Shown: piece after piece, positions 36,414 to 45,608 of the stretch
Layout: the number at the start of each line of letters is the position of its first letter
How positions within the stretch are numbered: position 1 is the stretch's first letter
Assembly: GCA_937887565.1 (NCBI GenBank)
Contig: CALABS010000061.1
Span: 1-64,000 of the forward strand
Length of the DNA stretch: 64,000 nucleotides
Source of the DNA: an uncultured Rhodospirillaceae bacterium
Lineage (GTDB): Bacteria > Pseudomonadota > Alphaproteobacteria > Rhodospirillales > Magnetospirillaceae
Reading direction: 5' to 3'
Program-made: the position numbers and the translations under genes
The notes under the pieces: model-generated
Seen by the model: the letters and a program-made list of their open reading frames with translations, nothing else
Told to the model about the DNA's origin: nothing
The model's database searches: none

Positions 36414-37249
36414 CCCGGCTCGACCCCAAGGAATTCAAGTCCGACGTCAAACCCGTGTGGTGCCCGGGATGCGGCGACTACGCGGTGTTGTCCTCGCTGA
36501 CCAAGTCGCTGGCGGAATTGGAGCTTCTGCCCCACGAGGTGGCGGTGGTGTCGGGCATCGGCTGCTCGTCGCGGCTTCCCGCCTACACCAATTGCTACGG
36601 GTTCCACGGCGTCCATGGCCGTGCCCTGGCGGTCGGCGCCGGCCTCAAGCTGGCGCGCCCCGAACTGGCGGTGGTGGTGGCCGGCGGCGACGGCGACGGC
36701 TTTTCCATCGGCGGCAACCACTTCCTACATGCCTGCCGCCGCAACGTCGACCTGACCTATGTGGTCATGGACAACCGCGTCTACGGCATGACCAAGGGCC
36801 AGCCCTCGCCCACCACCGAGGCGGACTGGGAGAATTCCGCCATGGCCCCCCACGGCACCGGGGTGCAGCCGTTCAATCCGTTGGCGGTGGCGGTGGCGGC
36901 CGGCGCCAATTTCGTCGCCCGCGCCTTCTCGGGCGACCCCAACGGCACCGCCGCGATCGTCTCCGAGGCCATGCGCCACCCCGGTTTCTCGCTGGTGGTG
37001 GTGATGAGCCCCTGCGTCACCTATCGCGAGGAGGAGCGCGAGTGGAAGACGCTGGTCCGCCCCGCCCCGCCCGCCACCGACGACGCCGCCGAGGCGGCCC
37101 GGCGGCTGATGGGCGACGACGGCTTCAACATCGGCGTGGTCTTCAAGGGACACCGCGCGCCGTGGATGCCGCGCGCCGCAGCCGCCACGGCGGTCGCCGA
37201 CCTGGAGCGGCGGTTCCTCATCCGGGGGCAAGCCGCCCTTTCATCTTGA
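36410..37249 (+). CDS. korB: 2-oxoacid:ferredoxin oxidoreductase, beta subunit
   Basis: 279 residues; the TPP- and cluster-binding subunit. WCPGCGDYAVL (17-27) with CxxC, a third cysteine in GIGCSSRL, TPP/Mg motif GGDGDGFSIGGNH then DNRVYGMTKGQPSPTT, and a fourth cysteine in SPCVTY. No 8Fe ferredoxin domain, as in KorB. ATG at 36410 overlaps the korA stop by four bases. Its 3' end overlaps the converging hemerythrin gene by 32 bases. Confidence 0.9.
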   Translation: MTRLDPKEFKSDVKPVWCPGCGDYAVLSSLTKSLAELELLPHEVAVVSGIGCSSRLPAYTNCYGFHGVHGRALAVGAGLKLARPELAVVVAGGDGDGFSIGGNHFLHACRRNVDLTYVVMDNRVYGMTKGQPSPTTEADWENSAMAPHGTGVQPFNPLAVAVAAGANFVARAFSGDPNGTAAIVSEAMRHPGFSLVVVMSPCVTYREEEREWKTLVRPAPPATDDAAEAARRLMGDDGFNIGVVFKGHRAPWMPRAAAATAVADLERRFLIRGQAALSS

Positions 37250-37628
37250 GGTCCATCTTAAGGATGTGGTCGATCAGCCACGTCCTCAGGAAGCCGCGCA
37301 TCTCGGTGGCGGTCAGGTCGTCGATGGGCTCGCGCTGCTCGACGAAATAGCGCTGGATGAAGGATTCCAGGGTGTCGATCAGGATGTTGTGGGCCGCCCG
37401 GTGCTCGTCGTAGCCGGGATAGGCGGCCAGTCGCTGCAGGCGCTCCTCGCGCTCGAAGTGGCGGTTGGCATAATCCAGCAGCCGGTCGCAGATCACCTTC
37501 AGCTTGGCCGCTTCGGGAGTGGTCCGGGACAGGGCGCCGAACTCGTTGACGATGGCGATCAGCTCCTTGTGGTCGTCGTCGATCTCGCGCACGCCGACGC
37601 TGAGCTCGTCCTTCCACTCGATCGCCAT
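37218..37628 (-). CDS. Bacteriohemerythrin
   Basis: 136 residues. Diiron ligand motifs: DDDHKELI, FEREERLQR (Glu in place of the more common His-His), DEHRAAHN, and LIDHILKMD. Starts with ATG at 37628 after GGAAGG; a TTG two codons earlier is possible. Two bases downstream of the methyltransferase stop, so they form one transcript. Overlaps the korB 3' end on the opposite strand, which could give antisense coupling. Confidence 0.85.
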   Translation of the reverse strand: MAIEWKDELSVGVREIDDDHKELIAIVNEFGALSRTTPEAAKLKVICDRLLDYANRHFEREERLQRLAAYPGYDEHRAAHNILIDTLESFIQRYFVEQREPIDDLTATEMRGFLRTWLIDHILKMDLKMKGRLAPG

Positions 37629-37630
37629 GG

Positions 37631-38308
37631 TCAAGCCTTCCCGAGCAGGTTGACCCGCATGGGCTGGTCGAACCGGAAGCCGCCGTCCTCGGCCGGCGTC
37701 GCCCGCTCGGCGAACAGCGCCCGCATGTCGGCGTCCAGGACGGCGAAGCGGGCCTCGCGCTCGGCATTGGCCGAGATGATGCGCTCGCGAAACGCCTCGT
37801 AGGAGGCCATCCGCACGGTGTGGAGATAGCGGAACTCCTCGACCATCCTCAGGCCTGGGGCGTGGCGCAGCGCCTCAAGGGCCAGCGCGCGGACCTCGGC
37901 CTCGTCGTCGATGGGACGGCAGACGCCGTAGAACACCCCCTCGGCCAACGGTTCCGACACATAGACCACGCCGCCCGGCTTGAGCACCCTGGCCGCCTCG
38001 GCCAGCGCGGGAACCATGAAATCCGGCGGGATGTGGTGCAGCGAGTTGAAGAACACCACCACGTCGGCGCTGGCGTCGGCGGCCGGCAACGCCTGACCGA
38101 CGCCCTCGACGATCTCCACCCCCGGCTGTGGCTCGGCGGCCCGCGCCTTGGCGAGCTGGCGCGGCGAGCATTCGACCCCCAGCACGGCGGCGCCATGCCG
38201 GGCCATGTGCCGCGCCAGGTGCCCGTCGCCGCATCCGACGTCGACGACCCGCTTGCCGGCCAGATCCAGGGTCTCGACGATCACGTCGGCGTTGCGCCGT
38301 CTGTCCAT
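37631..38308 (-). CDS. Class I SAM-dependent methyltransferase
   Basis: 225 residues. SAM motif I VVDVGCGDGHLARHMA (22-37), acidic motif VLGVECSPRQ, motif IV VVVFFNSLHHI, and motif LKPGGVVYVSEPL. Close to methyltransferase type 11/UbiE-like proteins acting on small molecules; substrate unknown. The start at 38308 is supported by GGAAGG; the reading extends upstream without a site. Cotranscribed with the hemerythrin. Confidence 0.8.
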   Translation of the reverse strand: MDRRRNADVIVETLDLAGKRVVDVGCGDGHLARHMARHGAAVLGVECSPRQLAKARAAEPQPGVEIVEGVGQALPAADASADVVVFFNSLHHIPPDFMVPALAEAARVLKPGGVVYVSEPLAEGVFYGVCRPIDDEAEVRALALEALRHAPGLRMVEEFRYLHTVRMASYEAFRERIISANAEREARFAVLDADMRALFAERATPAEDGGFRFDQPMRVNLLGKA

Positions 38309-38397
38309 GGAGCCTTCCTTCCACCTTTCGCCGCCGGCGAGAATGACCCGCGCCGCCACGGGGGTCAAGCCGAGGGGCTCCGTGCTATAACCGCTCC

Positions 38398-38910
38398 ATG
38401 AACGCCCCCTCCCCCCTCTTCGACGTCGCCATCGTGCTGGGCGCATCGGCGCGGGCCGACGGGACACCGTCGCCGGCCATGGCCCGGCGGGTGGCGCATG
38501 CGGTCGCGCTGGCCCATGCCGGCCGGGTCGCGCATCTGCTGATGTCCGGCGGGCCGGTCCGCCATCCGCTGCCCGAGGCGTGGATCATGCGGGACCTGGC
38601 GCATGCGGCCGGAATGGACCCCGGCCGGGTGCACGTGGAGGACCGTTCGCTCAACACCATCCAGAACGCCCGGCTGTCGGCGCCCATCCTGGCGGCCCGC
38701 GGCTGGACGCGGGCAGTGGTGGTCACCGACGCCTACCACGCCGCGAGGGTCGCCTACGTCTTCCGCCGCCTGGGGGTGGACGCCAGGATTTCCACCGCCT
38801 CCCCGCCCGATCGGCGGCGAAAGGAGTGGTGGCTTGCCTACCTGAGGGAGGCAAGCGCTTTCCCGTGGACGGTGCTAAGAGTGGAAAGGAGCATCCTCTT
38901 GGAGACATAA
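38398..38910 (+). CDS. DUF218 / YdcF-like protein
   Basis: 170 residues of the DUF218 (ElyC/SanA/YdcF) family, linked to envelope metabolism in E. coli though chemistry is undefined. VAIVLGASARADGTPSP at the N-terminus, LLMSGGPV, VEDRSLNTIQNA and VVVTDAYHAAR are the family landmarks. No membrane segment, so cytoplasmic. The ribosome site is weak. The CoA-transferase gene starts four bases after its stop. Confidence 0.8.
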   Translation: MNAPSPLFDVAIVLGASARADGTPSPAMARRVAHAVALAHAGRVAHLLMSGGPVRHPLPEAWIMRDLAHAAGMDPGRVHVEDRSLNTIQNARLSAPILAARGWTRAVVVTDAYHAARVAYVFRRLGVDARISTASPPDRRRKEWWLAYLREASAFPWTVLRVERSILLET

Positions 38911-38914
38911 GGCC

Positions 38915-40120
38915 ATGTCCACGCCGCTGCCGCTGGAGGGCATCCGTGTCCTCGACATCGCCACCTTCATCGCCGCCCCCTACTGCGCCACGGTGCTGAG
39001 CGAGTTCGGCGCCGAGGTGATCAAGATCGAGCAGCCGGGCACCGGCGACGGGCTCAGGGAATTCGGCAGCGAGACCAAGCGCGACGGCGACACCTGCATG
39101 TGGCTGTCCGAGGCCCGCAACAAGAGCTCCATCACGCTGGATTTCCACAAGCCCGAGGGCCAGGCCCTGTTCAAGCGGCTGGTCGCCACCGCCGACGTGG
39201 TGTGCGAGAATTTCCGCCCCGGCACCCTGGAGAGCTGGGGGCTGGGCTGGGACGAGCTCAGGGCCACCAATCCCGGGCTGATTCTCTTGCGCATCTCCGG
39301 CTACGGCCAGACCGGCCCATACCGGGACCGCGCCAGCTTCGCTCGCATCGCCCACGCCTTCGGCGGCCTGTCCTATCTGGCCGGCATGCCGGGCGGCGTG
39401 CCGGTGACCCCCGGCTCAACCTCGCTGGCCGACTACCTGTCGGGTCTTTACGGCGCCGTCGGCGTGCTGATGGCGCTCCGGCATCGCGACAAGACCGGCG
39501 AGGGCCAGATGATCGACCTCGCCCTCTACGAATCCATCTTCCGGGTGCTGGACGAGCTGGCTCCGGCCTACGGCATGTTCGGCAAGGTGCGCGAGCGCGA
39601 GGGCGCCGGCACCGTCAACGCCTGCCCGCACGGCCATTTCCGCTGTGGCGACGGCCGCTGGGTGGCCCTGGCCTGCACCACCGACCGCATGTTCGAACAC
39701 CTGTGCAAGGCCATGGGCAAGCCCGACCTGGCCGCCGCCGACAAGTGGGGAACCCTGTCGGCCCGCCTGGCCGACCGCGCCCAGGTGGACGGCGTGGTCA
39801 GCGTGTGGTGCGGCGCCCGCAAGGCCGAGGAGGTGCAGGCCCTGTGCCTGGAATACGACGTGCCCGTCTCGCCCTTGAACACCATCGCCGACATCTTCGC
39901 CGATCCCCAGTTCAAGGCCCGCGAGACCCTGCTGCCGGTGGACGAGCCGGGCCTGGGCGCCGTCACCATCCCCGGCGTCCTGCCCAGGCTGTCGGCGACG
40001 CCGGGGCGCGTCACCCACCTGGGGCCGCGGCTGGGCGACTCCAACCAGCGCATCTATGGCGGGCTTTTGGGCCTGAGCGCCGAGGAAATGGCGAAGCTGA
40101 AGGACGGCGGAGTGATCTGA
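38915..40120 (+). CDS. Family III CoA-transferase (CaiB/BaiF)
   Basis: 401 residues. VLDIATFIAAPYCATVLSEFGAEVIKIEQPGTGD at the N-terminus, KSSITLDFHKPEG, GYGQTGPYRDR, and catalytic Asp173 in SLADYLSGLYGA. Transfers CoA between an acyl-CoA and a carboxylic acid; the family covers carnitine, formyl, succinyl and aromatic acids, and nothing nearby fixes the substrate. Tightly behind the DUF218 gene; AAGG just before the start. Confidence 0.85.
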   Translation: MSTPLPLEGIRVLDIATFIAAPYCATVLSEFGAEVIKIEQPGTGDGLREFGSETKRDGDTCMWLSEARNKSSITLDFHKPEGQALFKRLVATADVVCENFRPGTLESWGLGWDELRATNPGLILLRISGYGQTGPYRDRASFARIAHAFGGLSYLAGMPGGVPVTPGSTSLADYLSGLYGAVGVLMALRHRDKTGEGQMIDLALYESIFRVLDELAPAYGMFGKVREREGAGTVNACPHGHFRCGDGRWVALACTTDRMFEHLCKAMGKPDLAAADKWGTLSARLADRAQVDGVVSVWCGARKAEEVQALCLEYDVPVSPLNTIADIFADPQFKARETLLPVDEPGLGAVTIPGVLPRLSATPGRVTHLGPRLGDSNQRIYGGLLGLSAEEMAKLKDGGVI

Positions 40121-40229
40121 CGCCGCCGGCCCCCGCTTGCAAATGGGCGGCGGAAGACTATTTGCCGCCGGACTCCCCCGGATCGACAATGCACAGGAGC
40201 CATCCCCGCAGTTGCAGGATACTGATGCC

Positions 40230-40330
40230 GGCACTTACGCACAGTGTCTTTACTGTATATATATTTTACTGATTTAAGTTCGCACGCATCAATTTGCCAA
40301 TTGTCATTTTACATACTTTATGCCTACAGC
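40230..40330 (+). promoter_or_regulatory. AT-rich promoter region of the chemoreceptor gene
   Basis: About 100 bases of strikingly AT-rich sequence (TATATATATTTTAC, TTGCCAATTGTCATTTTACA) in an otherwise GC-rich window, 50-140 bases before the chemoreceptor start. TTGCCA (40294-40299) could be a -35 box, but no good -10 is fixed by eye. Confidence 0.4.
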
Positions 40331-40374
40331 CGCGCATGCTAACCTGCCTCCTCTTGCGTGACGGGGGGCCGGAC

Positions 40375-42057
40375 ATGCTTGCTCGATTGAAGATCGCCTG
40401 GAAGATTTACATCATCGTCGCGCTGATGGCCGTGGTGGCCGTGGTCGCCGGGATCGTCGGCCTCAGCGGGATGCGGGACTTCAAGACCGGTGCCGACGCC
40501 ATCGGCCACGCCTCGGAACGGGCGGTGCTGGGCGAAAGGGTCAACGGCTTGGTGCTGGCCGTGGTCATGGATTCGCGTGGGGTCTACATGGCCCGCGACG
40601 CCGCCGAAGTCGAGAAGTTCGGCAAACCCCTGCTCGCCAATCTCGATCGCCTGAAGGGACTTGTCGAAACCTGGGAAACATTGCTGCCGCCCGAGCAGGT
40701 GGCGGACTTCGCCCACCTCAAGACGTCGGCGGACGAATTCATCCGCTTCCGCTCGGAGCTGGTGAGGCTGGCGCGCGAGGAGGGCGCCGCCGCCGGGCGC
40801 GTATACGGCGACAACGACGCCAACCGTTCGAACCGCAAGGCTTTCAACAAGGAAATCCAGGCCTTCGCCGATATCAACAACGAGGACATCACCGCCAAGA
40901 TCGCCGAGATGGAGCGGATCCATACGGTGCGCTCGACGCTGTCCACCGTGATCCTGGTGGTCGGCGTGGCGATCGGAATCCTGGTCTCCACCCTGCTCGC
41001 CAGCCGCGCCATCGCGCGTCCCATCCGTGCCATCTCGGACGTCATGGAGAGCCTCAGGCGCCACGAACTGACGGTCGACATCCCCGGCGCAAACCGGCAG
41101 GACGAGATCGGCGCCATGGCCCGGTCGGTGCGCGAGTTCCGCGACAGCCTGATCCGCGCCGACGAGATGGCGGCCCAGCAGGAGGCCGACCGCCTCGCCC
41201 GCGAGGAACGGGCACGACGGATCGAGGCCCTGGCCCAGGACTTCGACAGCGAGGTGGCCTCCATCCTGGCGGGCGTCGGCAACTCCGCCACCGGATTGAC
41301 CGCCACCGCCGACCGCATGTCGGACGTTTCCAACGACGCCGCCAGGCGCGCCACCGTCATGGCCGCGGCCTCGGAGGAAGCCTCGGCCAATGTCGAGACC
41401 GTCGCGGTGGCCACCGAGGAGCTGTCCAGCTCGATCAAGGAGATCGGCCGCCAGACCACCGAGGCCACCGGCATCGCCGGCGAGGCCAGCAGCCAAAGCC
41501 GCACCGCCAACGACCTGGTCAACAGCCTGGCCGCCGCCGCCCAGCGCATCGGCGAGGTGGTGGGACTCATCAGCGACATCGCCAGCCAGACCAATCTCTT
41601 GGCCCTGAACGCCACCATCGAGGCGGCTCGGGCCGGCGAGGCCGGCAAGGGCTTCGCGGTGGTGGCCCAGGAAGTCAAGAACCTGGCCAACCAGACCGCC
41701 AAGGCCACCGAGGAGATCACCACCCAGGTCGGCGAGGTCCAGACCTCGACCCACAATGCCGTCGACGCCATCAGCGGCATCAGCGGCACCATCGACCGCA
41801 TCAACCAGATCTCCGCCGTGATCGCCGCCGCCGTCGAGGAGCAGGGCGCCGCCACCCAGGAGATCGCCCGCAACGTCGCCCAGGCCTCCGAGGGCACCCG
41901 CGAGGTCAGCGTCAACGTCACCGGCGTTGCCGAGGCGGTCACCGAGACCAGGACGGCGGCCGCGACCGTCCAGTCGTCGGCCGAGGACCTGAACCGGCAG
42001 TCGGATCGACTGAAGCAGGTGGTGCAGCGCTTCCTCGACGGGGTCCGGGCCGTCTGA
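40375..42057 (+). CDS. Methyl-accepting chemotaxis protein
   Basis: A 560-residue transmembrane chemoreceptor. Helix 1 about 10-31; periplasmic four-helix-bundle-like sensor 32-190; helix 2 about 193-214; HAMP 215-268; signalling coiled coil with the hairpin tip around LISDIASQTNLLALNATIEAARAGEAGKGFAVVA (about 398-430). Helical bundles on each side carry Gln/Glu pairs that can be methylated. The ATG at 40375 after GGGGGG is preferred to upstream codons because helix 1 follows normally. Ligand unknown. Confidence 0.92.
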   Translation: MLARLKIAWKIYIIVALMAVVAVVAGIVGLSGMRDFKTGADAIGHASERAVLGERVNGLVLAVVMDSRGVYMARDAAEVEKFGKPLLANLDRLKGLVETWETLLPPEQVADFAHLKTSADEFIRFRSELVRLAREEGAAAGRVYGDNDANRSNRKAFNKEIQAFADINNEDITAKIAEMERIHTVRSTLSTVILVVGVAIGILVSTLLASRAIARPIRAISDVMESLRRHELTVDIPGANRQDEIGAMARSVREFRDSLIRADEMAAQQEADRLAREERARRIEALAQDFDSEVASILAGVGNSATGLTATADRMSDVSNDAARRATVMAAASEEASANVETVAVATEELSSSIKEIGRQTTEATGIAGEASSQSRTANDLVNSLAAAAQRIGEVVGLISDIASQTNLLALNATIEAARAGEAGKGFAVVAQEVKNLANQTAKATEEITTQVGEVQTSTHNAVDAISGISGTIDRINQISAVIAAAVEEQGAATQEIARNVAQASEGTREVSVNVTGVAEAVTETRTAAATVQSSAEDLNRQSDRLKQVVQRFLDGVRAV

Positions 42058-42166
42058 GTCCGACGCCGCGGCGGAAGACGTACCCCAACAGGGGAAGGGG
42101 CGATCGACCGATTTCCCCCCCGCTCGCCTTTCCGCGCCCTGTCGCGGCCGGCCGGCCGCTGCCACC

Positions 42167-43771
42167 ATGGCGGCGATGCTTTGCGACCTCAGACGGCTTG
42201 ACGACGGCGCGGCGCTCGCGGCGCCATTCTGCATCATCGGCGGCGGCGCCGCCGGGATCATCCTGGCCCGCGCGCTGCTGGCCCGTGGGCGCGAGGTCAT
42301 GGTGGTCGAGAGCGGCGGGCTCGATTTCGACGCCGACATCCAGGCCCTGTCGGCCGGCCGTTCGGTCGGCCAGCCCTATTATCCCCTGGACGCGGTGGCG
42401 CTGCGCCTGCTGGGGGGGACGACGGCCATCTGGGGCGGACGCTGCGCCGAGCTGGACGACATCGATTTCCGCCACCGTCCATGGGTGCCCCACAGCGGCT
42501 GGCCCATCGGCCCCGATGAACTGGCCCCCTACGGCCATGCCGCCGCCAAGACGCTCGGGGTCCGTCCGCCGTCCCTGGCGCTTGAACGCCTGCTTCACCG
42601 CGTGCCGGATCTCCGTCGCCTGGACGGCGGCGACCTCGCCGCGCGCTGCTGGAGCTTCGACACGGTGGCGGATCGATTCGCGACGGCACGGCTGCGCGAC
42701 CTCGTCGACCACCCCTGCTGCCGCGTCCTCGTCCATGCCACCGCCACCCGGCTGAACCTCTCCGCCGACGCCGGCCATGTCGAGTCGGTGACGGTGGCCG
42801 ACATCGGCGGACGACGGGCGCGCCTGGTGGCCGACACGGTCGTTGTCGCCGCCGGGGCCATCGAATCGACGCGGCTGCTCCTCGCCTCCGACGACGTGGC
42901 GCCGGCCGGCGTGGGCAACGGCCACGACCTGGTCGGCCGCTTCTTCATGGAGCACCCGCATGCCCGGGGCGGCCGCATCACCGTGCCCTCCGCCCTGGCG
43001 TGGCGACTGTTGCGCGCCCTCGGCCGCTCCCACCGCCTGGACGGGGCGCGCCATGCCGCCCTGCTGCGGCTGTCCGACGACGCCCAGCGCCGCCACGGCG
43101 CCCTCAACACCGCCGTCACGCTGGGCGCCCGCCCGCCGGCCGAGGCCGACCCCGCCTGGATGATGCGCTCGTATTCCGCCATCAAGCACCGGCTGGCGCC
43201 CCATCGCGCCAACCGGCGCCTGTGGCGGGCGGTGAAGGGAGCGGCAGTATGGACGCACGAGCACACCGACCCCTTGCGGCCGTGGTTGATGATGCGTTCC
43301 GGCACCCGCGAACTGACCGCCATCGTCCGGGCCGAGCAATCCCCCAATCCTGACAGCCGCATCCGCCTGTCACGCGACACCGACGCCCTGGGCCTGCGCC
43401 GGGTCGAGCTCGACTGGCGGCTGTCGCCCCTCGACAAGCACGGCGTGACGGCGCTGATGGCGGCCCTGGACCGCCGGTTGGCCGAGCTGGGCGGGGGACG
43501 GGTCGACGGCGCGGCGTGGCTGGCCGCGGACGGCCCGGCATGGCAAAGCGATCCGGGGGTCAGCGCCCATCCCATCGGCGGCTACCACCACATGGGAACC
43601 CTGCGCATGGCGGACAGTCCCCGCCAGGGCGTGGTCGACCGCCATTGCCGCGTCCATGGCGTCGCCAACCTGCATATCGCCGGCAGCGCCGTGTTCCCCA
43701 CCGCCGGCTGGGCCAATCCCACCCTGACCATCGCCGCGCTGGCGTTGCGCCTCGCCGCCCGCATCGGCTGA
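42167..43771 (+). CDS. GMC-family FAD-dependent oxidoreductase
   Basis: 534 residues. FAD-binding CIIGGGAAGIILARALLARG (22-41) with VVESGG, LGGTTAIWGGRC for FAD covalent/active region, and the C-terminal GMC domain with GYHHMGTLRM (catalytic His) and FPTAGWANPTLTI. Oxidises an alcohol or similar substrate; the family includes sugar and choline-type dehydrogenases. No signal peptide or Tat motif seen. The start is either 42167 or the ATG nine bases later; neither has a strong ribosome site. Confidence 0.8.
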   Translation: MAAMLCDLRRLDDGAALAAPFCIIGGGAAGIILARALLARGREVMVVESGGLDFDADIQALSAGRSVGQPYYPLDAVALRLLGGTTAIWGGRCAELDDIDFRHRPWVPHSGWPIGPDELAPYGHAAAKTLGVRPPSLALERLLHRVPDLRRLDGGDLAARCWSFDTVADRFATARLRDLVDHPCCRVLVHATATRLNLSADAGHVESVTVADIGGRRARLVADTVVVAAGAIESTRLLLASDDVAPAGVGNGHDLVGRFFMEHPHARGGRITVPSALAWRLLRALGRSHRLDGARHAALLRLSDDAQRRHGALNTAVTLGARPPAEADPAWMMRSYSAIKHRLAPHRANRRLWRAVKGAAVWTHEHTDPLRPWLMMRSGTRELTAIVRAEQSPNPDSRIRLSRDTDALGLRRVELDWRLSPLDKHGVTALMAALDRRLAELGGGRVDGAAWLAADGPAWQSDPGVSAHPIGGYHHMGTLRMADSPRQGVVDRHCRVHGVANLHIAGSAVFPTAGWANPTLTIAALALRLAARIG

Positions 43772-43866
43772 CGGCATCGGCTGACCGCATCGTCGCCCGC
43801 GCCCCTTGCCCCACCGCCCCGGTTTGGGGCATCTTTTCTGTTTCCCTCAGGGCTTGGACAGGACCG

Positions 43867-45507
43867 ATGGCTGAGCGCGTCTATCTCTATGACACCACCC
43901 TGCGCGACGGCGCGCAGACCCAGGGCGTCGATTTCTCGGCTTCCGACAAGGCCAAGATCGCCCGCGAGCTGGATTCGCTGGGGGTGGACTACATCGAGGG
44001 CGGCTGGCCGGGCGCCAATCCCACCGACGACGAGTTCTTCGCCAATCCGCCGGACCTGGCGCGGGCCAGACTGACCTCCTTCGGCATGACGCGCCGCGCC
44101 GGCCGCTCGGCCGCCAACGACCCGGGCCTCAACGCCCTGTTCCATCCGGCCGTCCAGGGCGTGACCATGGTCGGCAAGAGCTGGGACTTCCAGGTCACCG
44201 TGGCGCTGGGCATCGAGCTGGACGAGAACCTGCGCATGATCGGGGACTCGGTGGCCCACGCCCGGACCCGGGTCGGCGAGGTGATGCTGGACGCCGAACA
44301 CTTCTTCGACGGCTACAAGAAGAACGCGCCCTACGCCCTGGCCTGCCTGAAGGCGGCCTATGACGCCGGCGCCCGGTGGCTGGTGCTGTGCGACACCAAT
44401 GGCGGCTCGCTGCCCCACGAGATCGAGCGCATCGTCGCCGAGGTGGTCGAGGCCGGCATCCCCGGCACCCATCTCGGTATCCACTGCCACAACGATTCCG
44501 ACAACGCGGTCGCCAACTCCCTGGCCGCCGTGCGGGCCGGGGCGCGCCAGGTCCAGGGCACCATCAACGGCCTGGGCGAGCGCTGCGGCAACGCCAATCT
44601 GCTGTCGGTGGCGGCCAACCTGACGCTGAAGATGGGCTTCGAGACCGGCATCGACCTCAAGAACCTCACCCGCGTCAGCCGGGCGCTGGACGAGGTGCTG
44701 GACCGCCTGCCCAACCGCAACCAGCCCTATGTCGGCGCCTCGGCCTTCGCCCACAAGGGCGGCCTGCACGTCTCGGCGGTGGCCAAGGACCCCAGCTGCT
44801 ACGAGCACGTGGACCCGGCCAGCGTCGGCAACGCCCGCCAGATCGTGGTGTCGGACCAGGCCGGCCGCTCCAACATCGTCGCCCGCATGGCCGAGTTCGG
44901 CATCGACATGGCCAGCGTCAGGCGCGAGGCGCTGGTGACGGTGGTCGAGCAGATGCAGGTGGATTTCGACCCGCGCGAGGTCAGCGACCTGGTCGACCTC
45001 GTCAAGCGCCTCGAGCACGAGGGCTACGCCTACGACCAGGCCACCGCCAGCTTCGAGCTGCTGGTGCGCAGGGCGCTGGGGCAGGTGCCCGACTACTTCA
45101 CCCTCGAGCGCTACCGCGTCATCGACGAGCGCCGCCGCAACGCCAAGGGCGATTGGGTGACGCTGTCGGAGGCCACGGTCAAGGTCGAGGTCGCGGGCAA
45201 GGAATACATGCAGGTCGGCGAGGGCAACGGCCCCGTCCACGCCTTCGACGTGGCGCTGCGCGCGGTGTTGACCGGCGTCTATCCAGAACTGGTCGCACTG
45301 GGCCTGGCCGACTATAGGGTGCGCATCGTCGAAAGCACCGCCGGCACCGAGGCCAAGACCCGCGTCACCATCGAGTCCTCCGACGGCATGGGCCGGCGCT
45401 GGACCACCGTGGGCGTGCACACCAACGTGCTGGAGGCGTCGCTCGAGGCCCTCCAGGACAGCATCACCTACATGCTGTTCAGCCGCGAGCCGACCTCGCA
45501 GGTCTAA
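43867..45507 (+). CDS. cimA: (R)-citramalate synthase
   Basis: Condenses acetyl-CoA and pyruvate to citramalate, the first step of the pyruvate route to 2-oxobutyrate and isoleucine. 546 residues. HMGL-like TIM barrel with YDTTLRDGAQTQGVDFS (8-24), IHCHNDSDNAVANSLAA with metal-binding His, GLGERCGNANL; C-terminal LeuA-type regulatory domain (about 400-546), the site of isoleucine feedback in relatives. Long CimA-type layout rather than isopropylmalate synthase. ACAGGA precedes the ATG. Confidence 0.88.
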   Translation: MAERVYLYDTTLRDGAQTQGVDFSASDKAKIARELDSLGVDYIEGGWPGANPTDDEFFANPPDLARARLTSFGMTRRAGRSAANDPGLNALFHPAVQGVTMVGKSWDFQVTVALGIELDENLRMIGDSVAHARTRVGEVMLDAEHFFDGYKKNAPYALACLKAAYDAGARWLVLCDTNGGSLPHEIERIVAEVVEAGIPGTHLGIHCHNDSDNAVANSLAAVRAGARQVQGTINGLGERCGNANLLSVAANLTLKMGFETGIDLKNLTRVSRALDEVLDRLPNRNQPYVGASAFAHKGGLHVSAVAKDPSCYEHVDPASVGNARQIVVSDQAGRSNIVARMAEFGIDMASVRREALVTVVEQMQVDFDPREVSDLVDLVKRLEHEGYAYDQATASFELLVRRALGQVPDYFTLERYRVIDERRRNAKGDWVTLSEATVKVEVAGKEYMQVGEGNGPVHAFDVALRAVLTGVYPELVALGLADYRVRIVESTAGTEAKTRVTIESSDGMGRRWTTVGVHTNVLEASLEALQDSITYMLFSREPTSQV

Positions 45508-45513
45508 CCCTCA

Positions 45514-45598
45514 CCCCGTCATCCCCGCGAAAGCGGGGATCCATGCCGGCAAACGGCACCATGGACCCCGGGTCGCGCTTCGCTCGCCCGGGGTGACG
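45514..45598. repeat. Composite palindromic intergenic repeat
   Basis: An 85-base element between cimA and trmJ. Outer arms GTCATCCCC (45518) and GGGGTGAC (45590) pair imperfectly; inside are hairpins ATCCCCGC-GAAA-GCGGGGAT (45521-45540), GCCG-GCAAA-CGGC, and CCCCGGG...CCCGGGG (45566-45593). CGTCATnCCCGCGAAAGCGGGnATCCA elements are common mobile-like repeats in many proteobacteria. Confidence 0.85.
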
Positions 45599-45608
45599 AA
45601 GGAAGCCA

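Noticed and set aside
34692..37249. Second indolepyruvate or a pyruvate:ferredoxin oxidoreductase
   Set aside because: The gamma-alpha fusion with a separate short beta lacking a ferredoxin domain is the KorAB layout; true IorAB is present at 61557.
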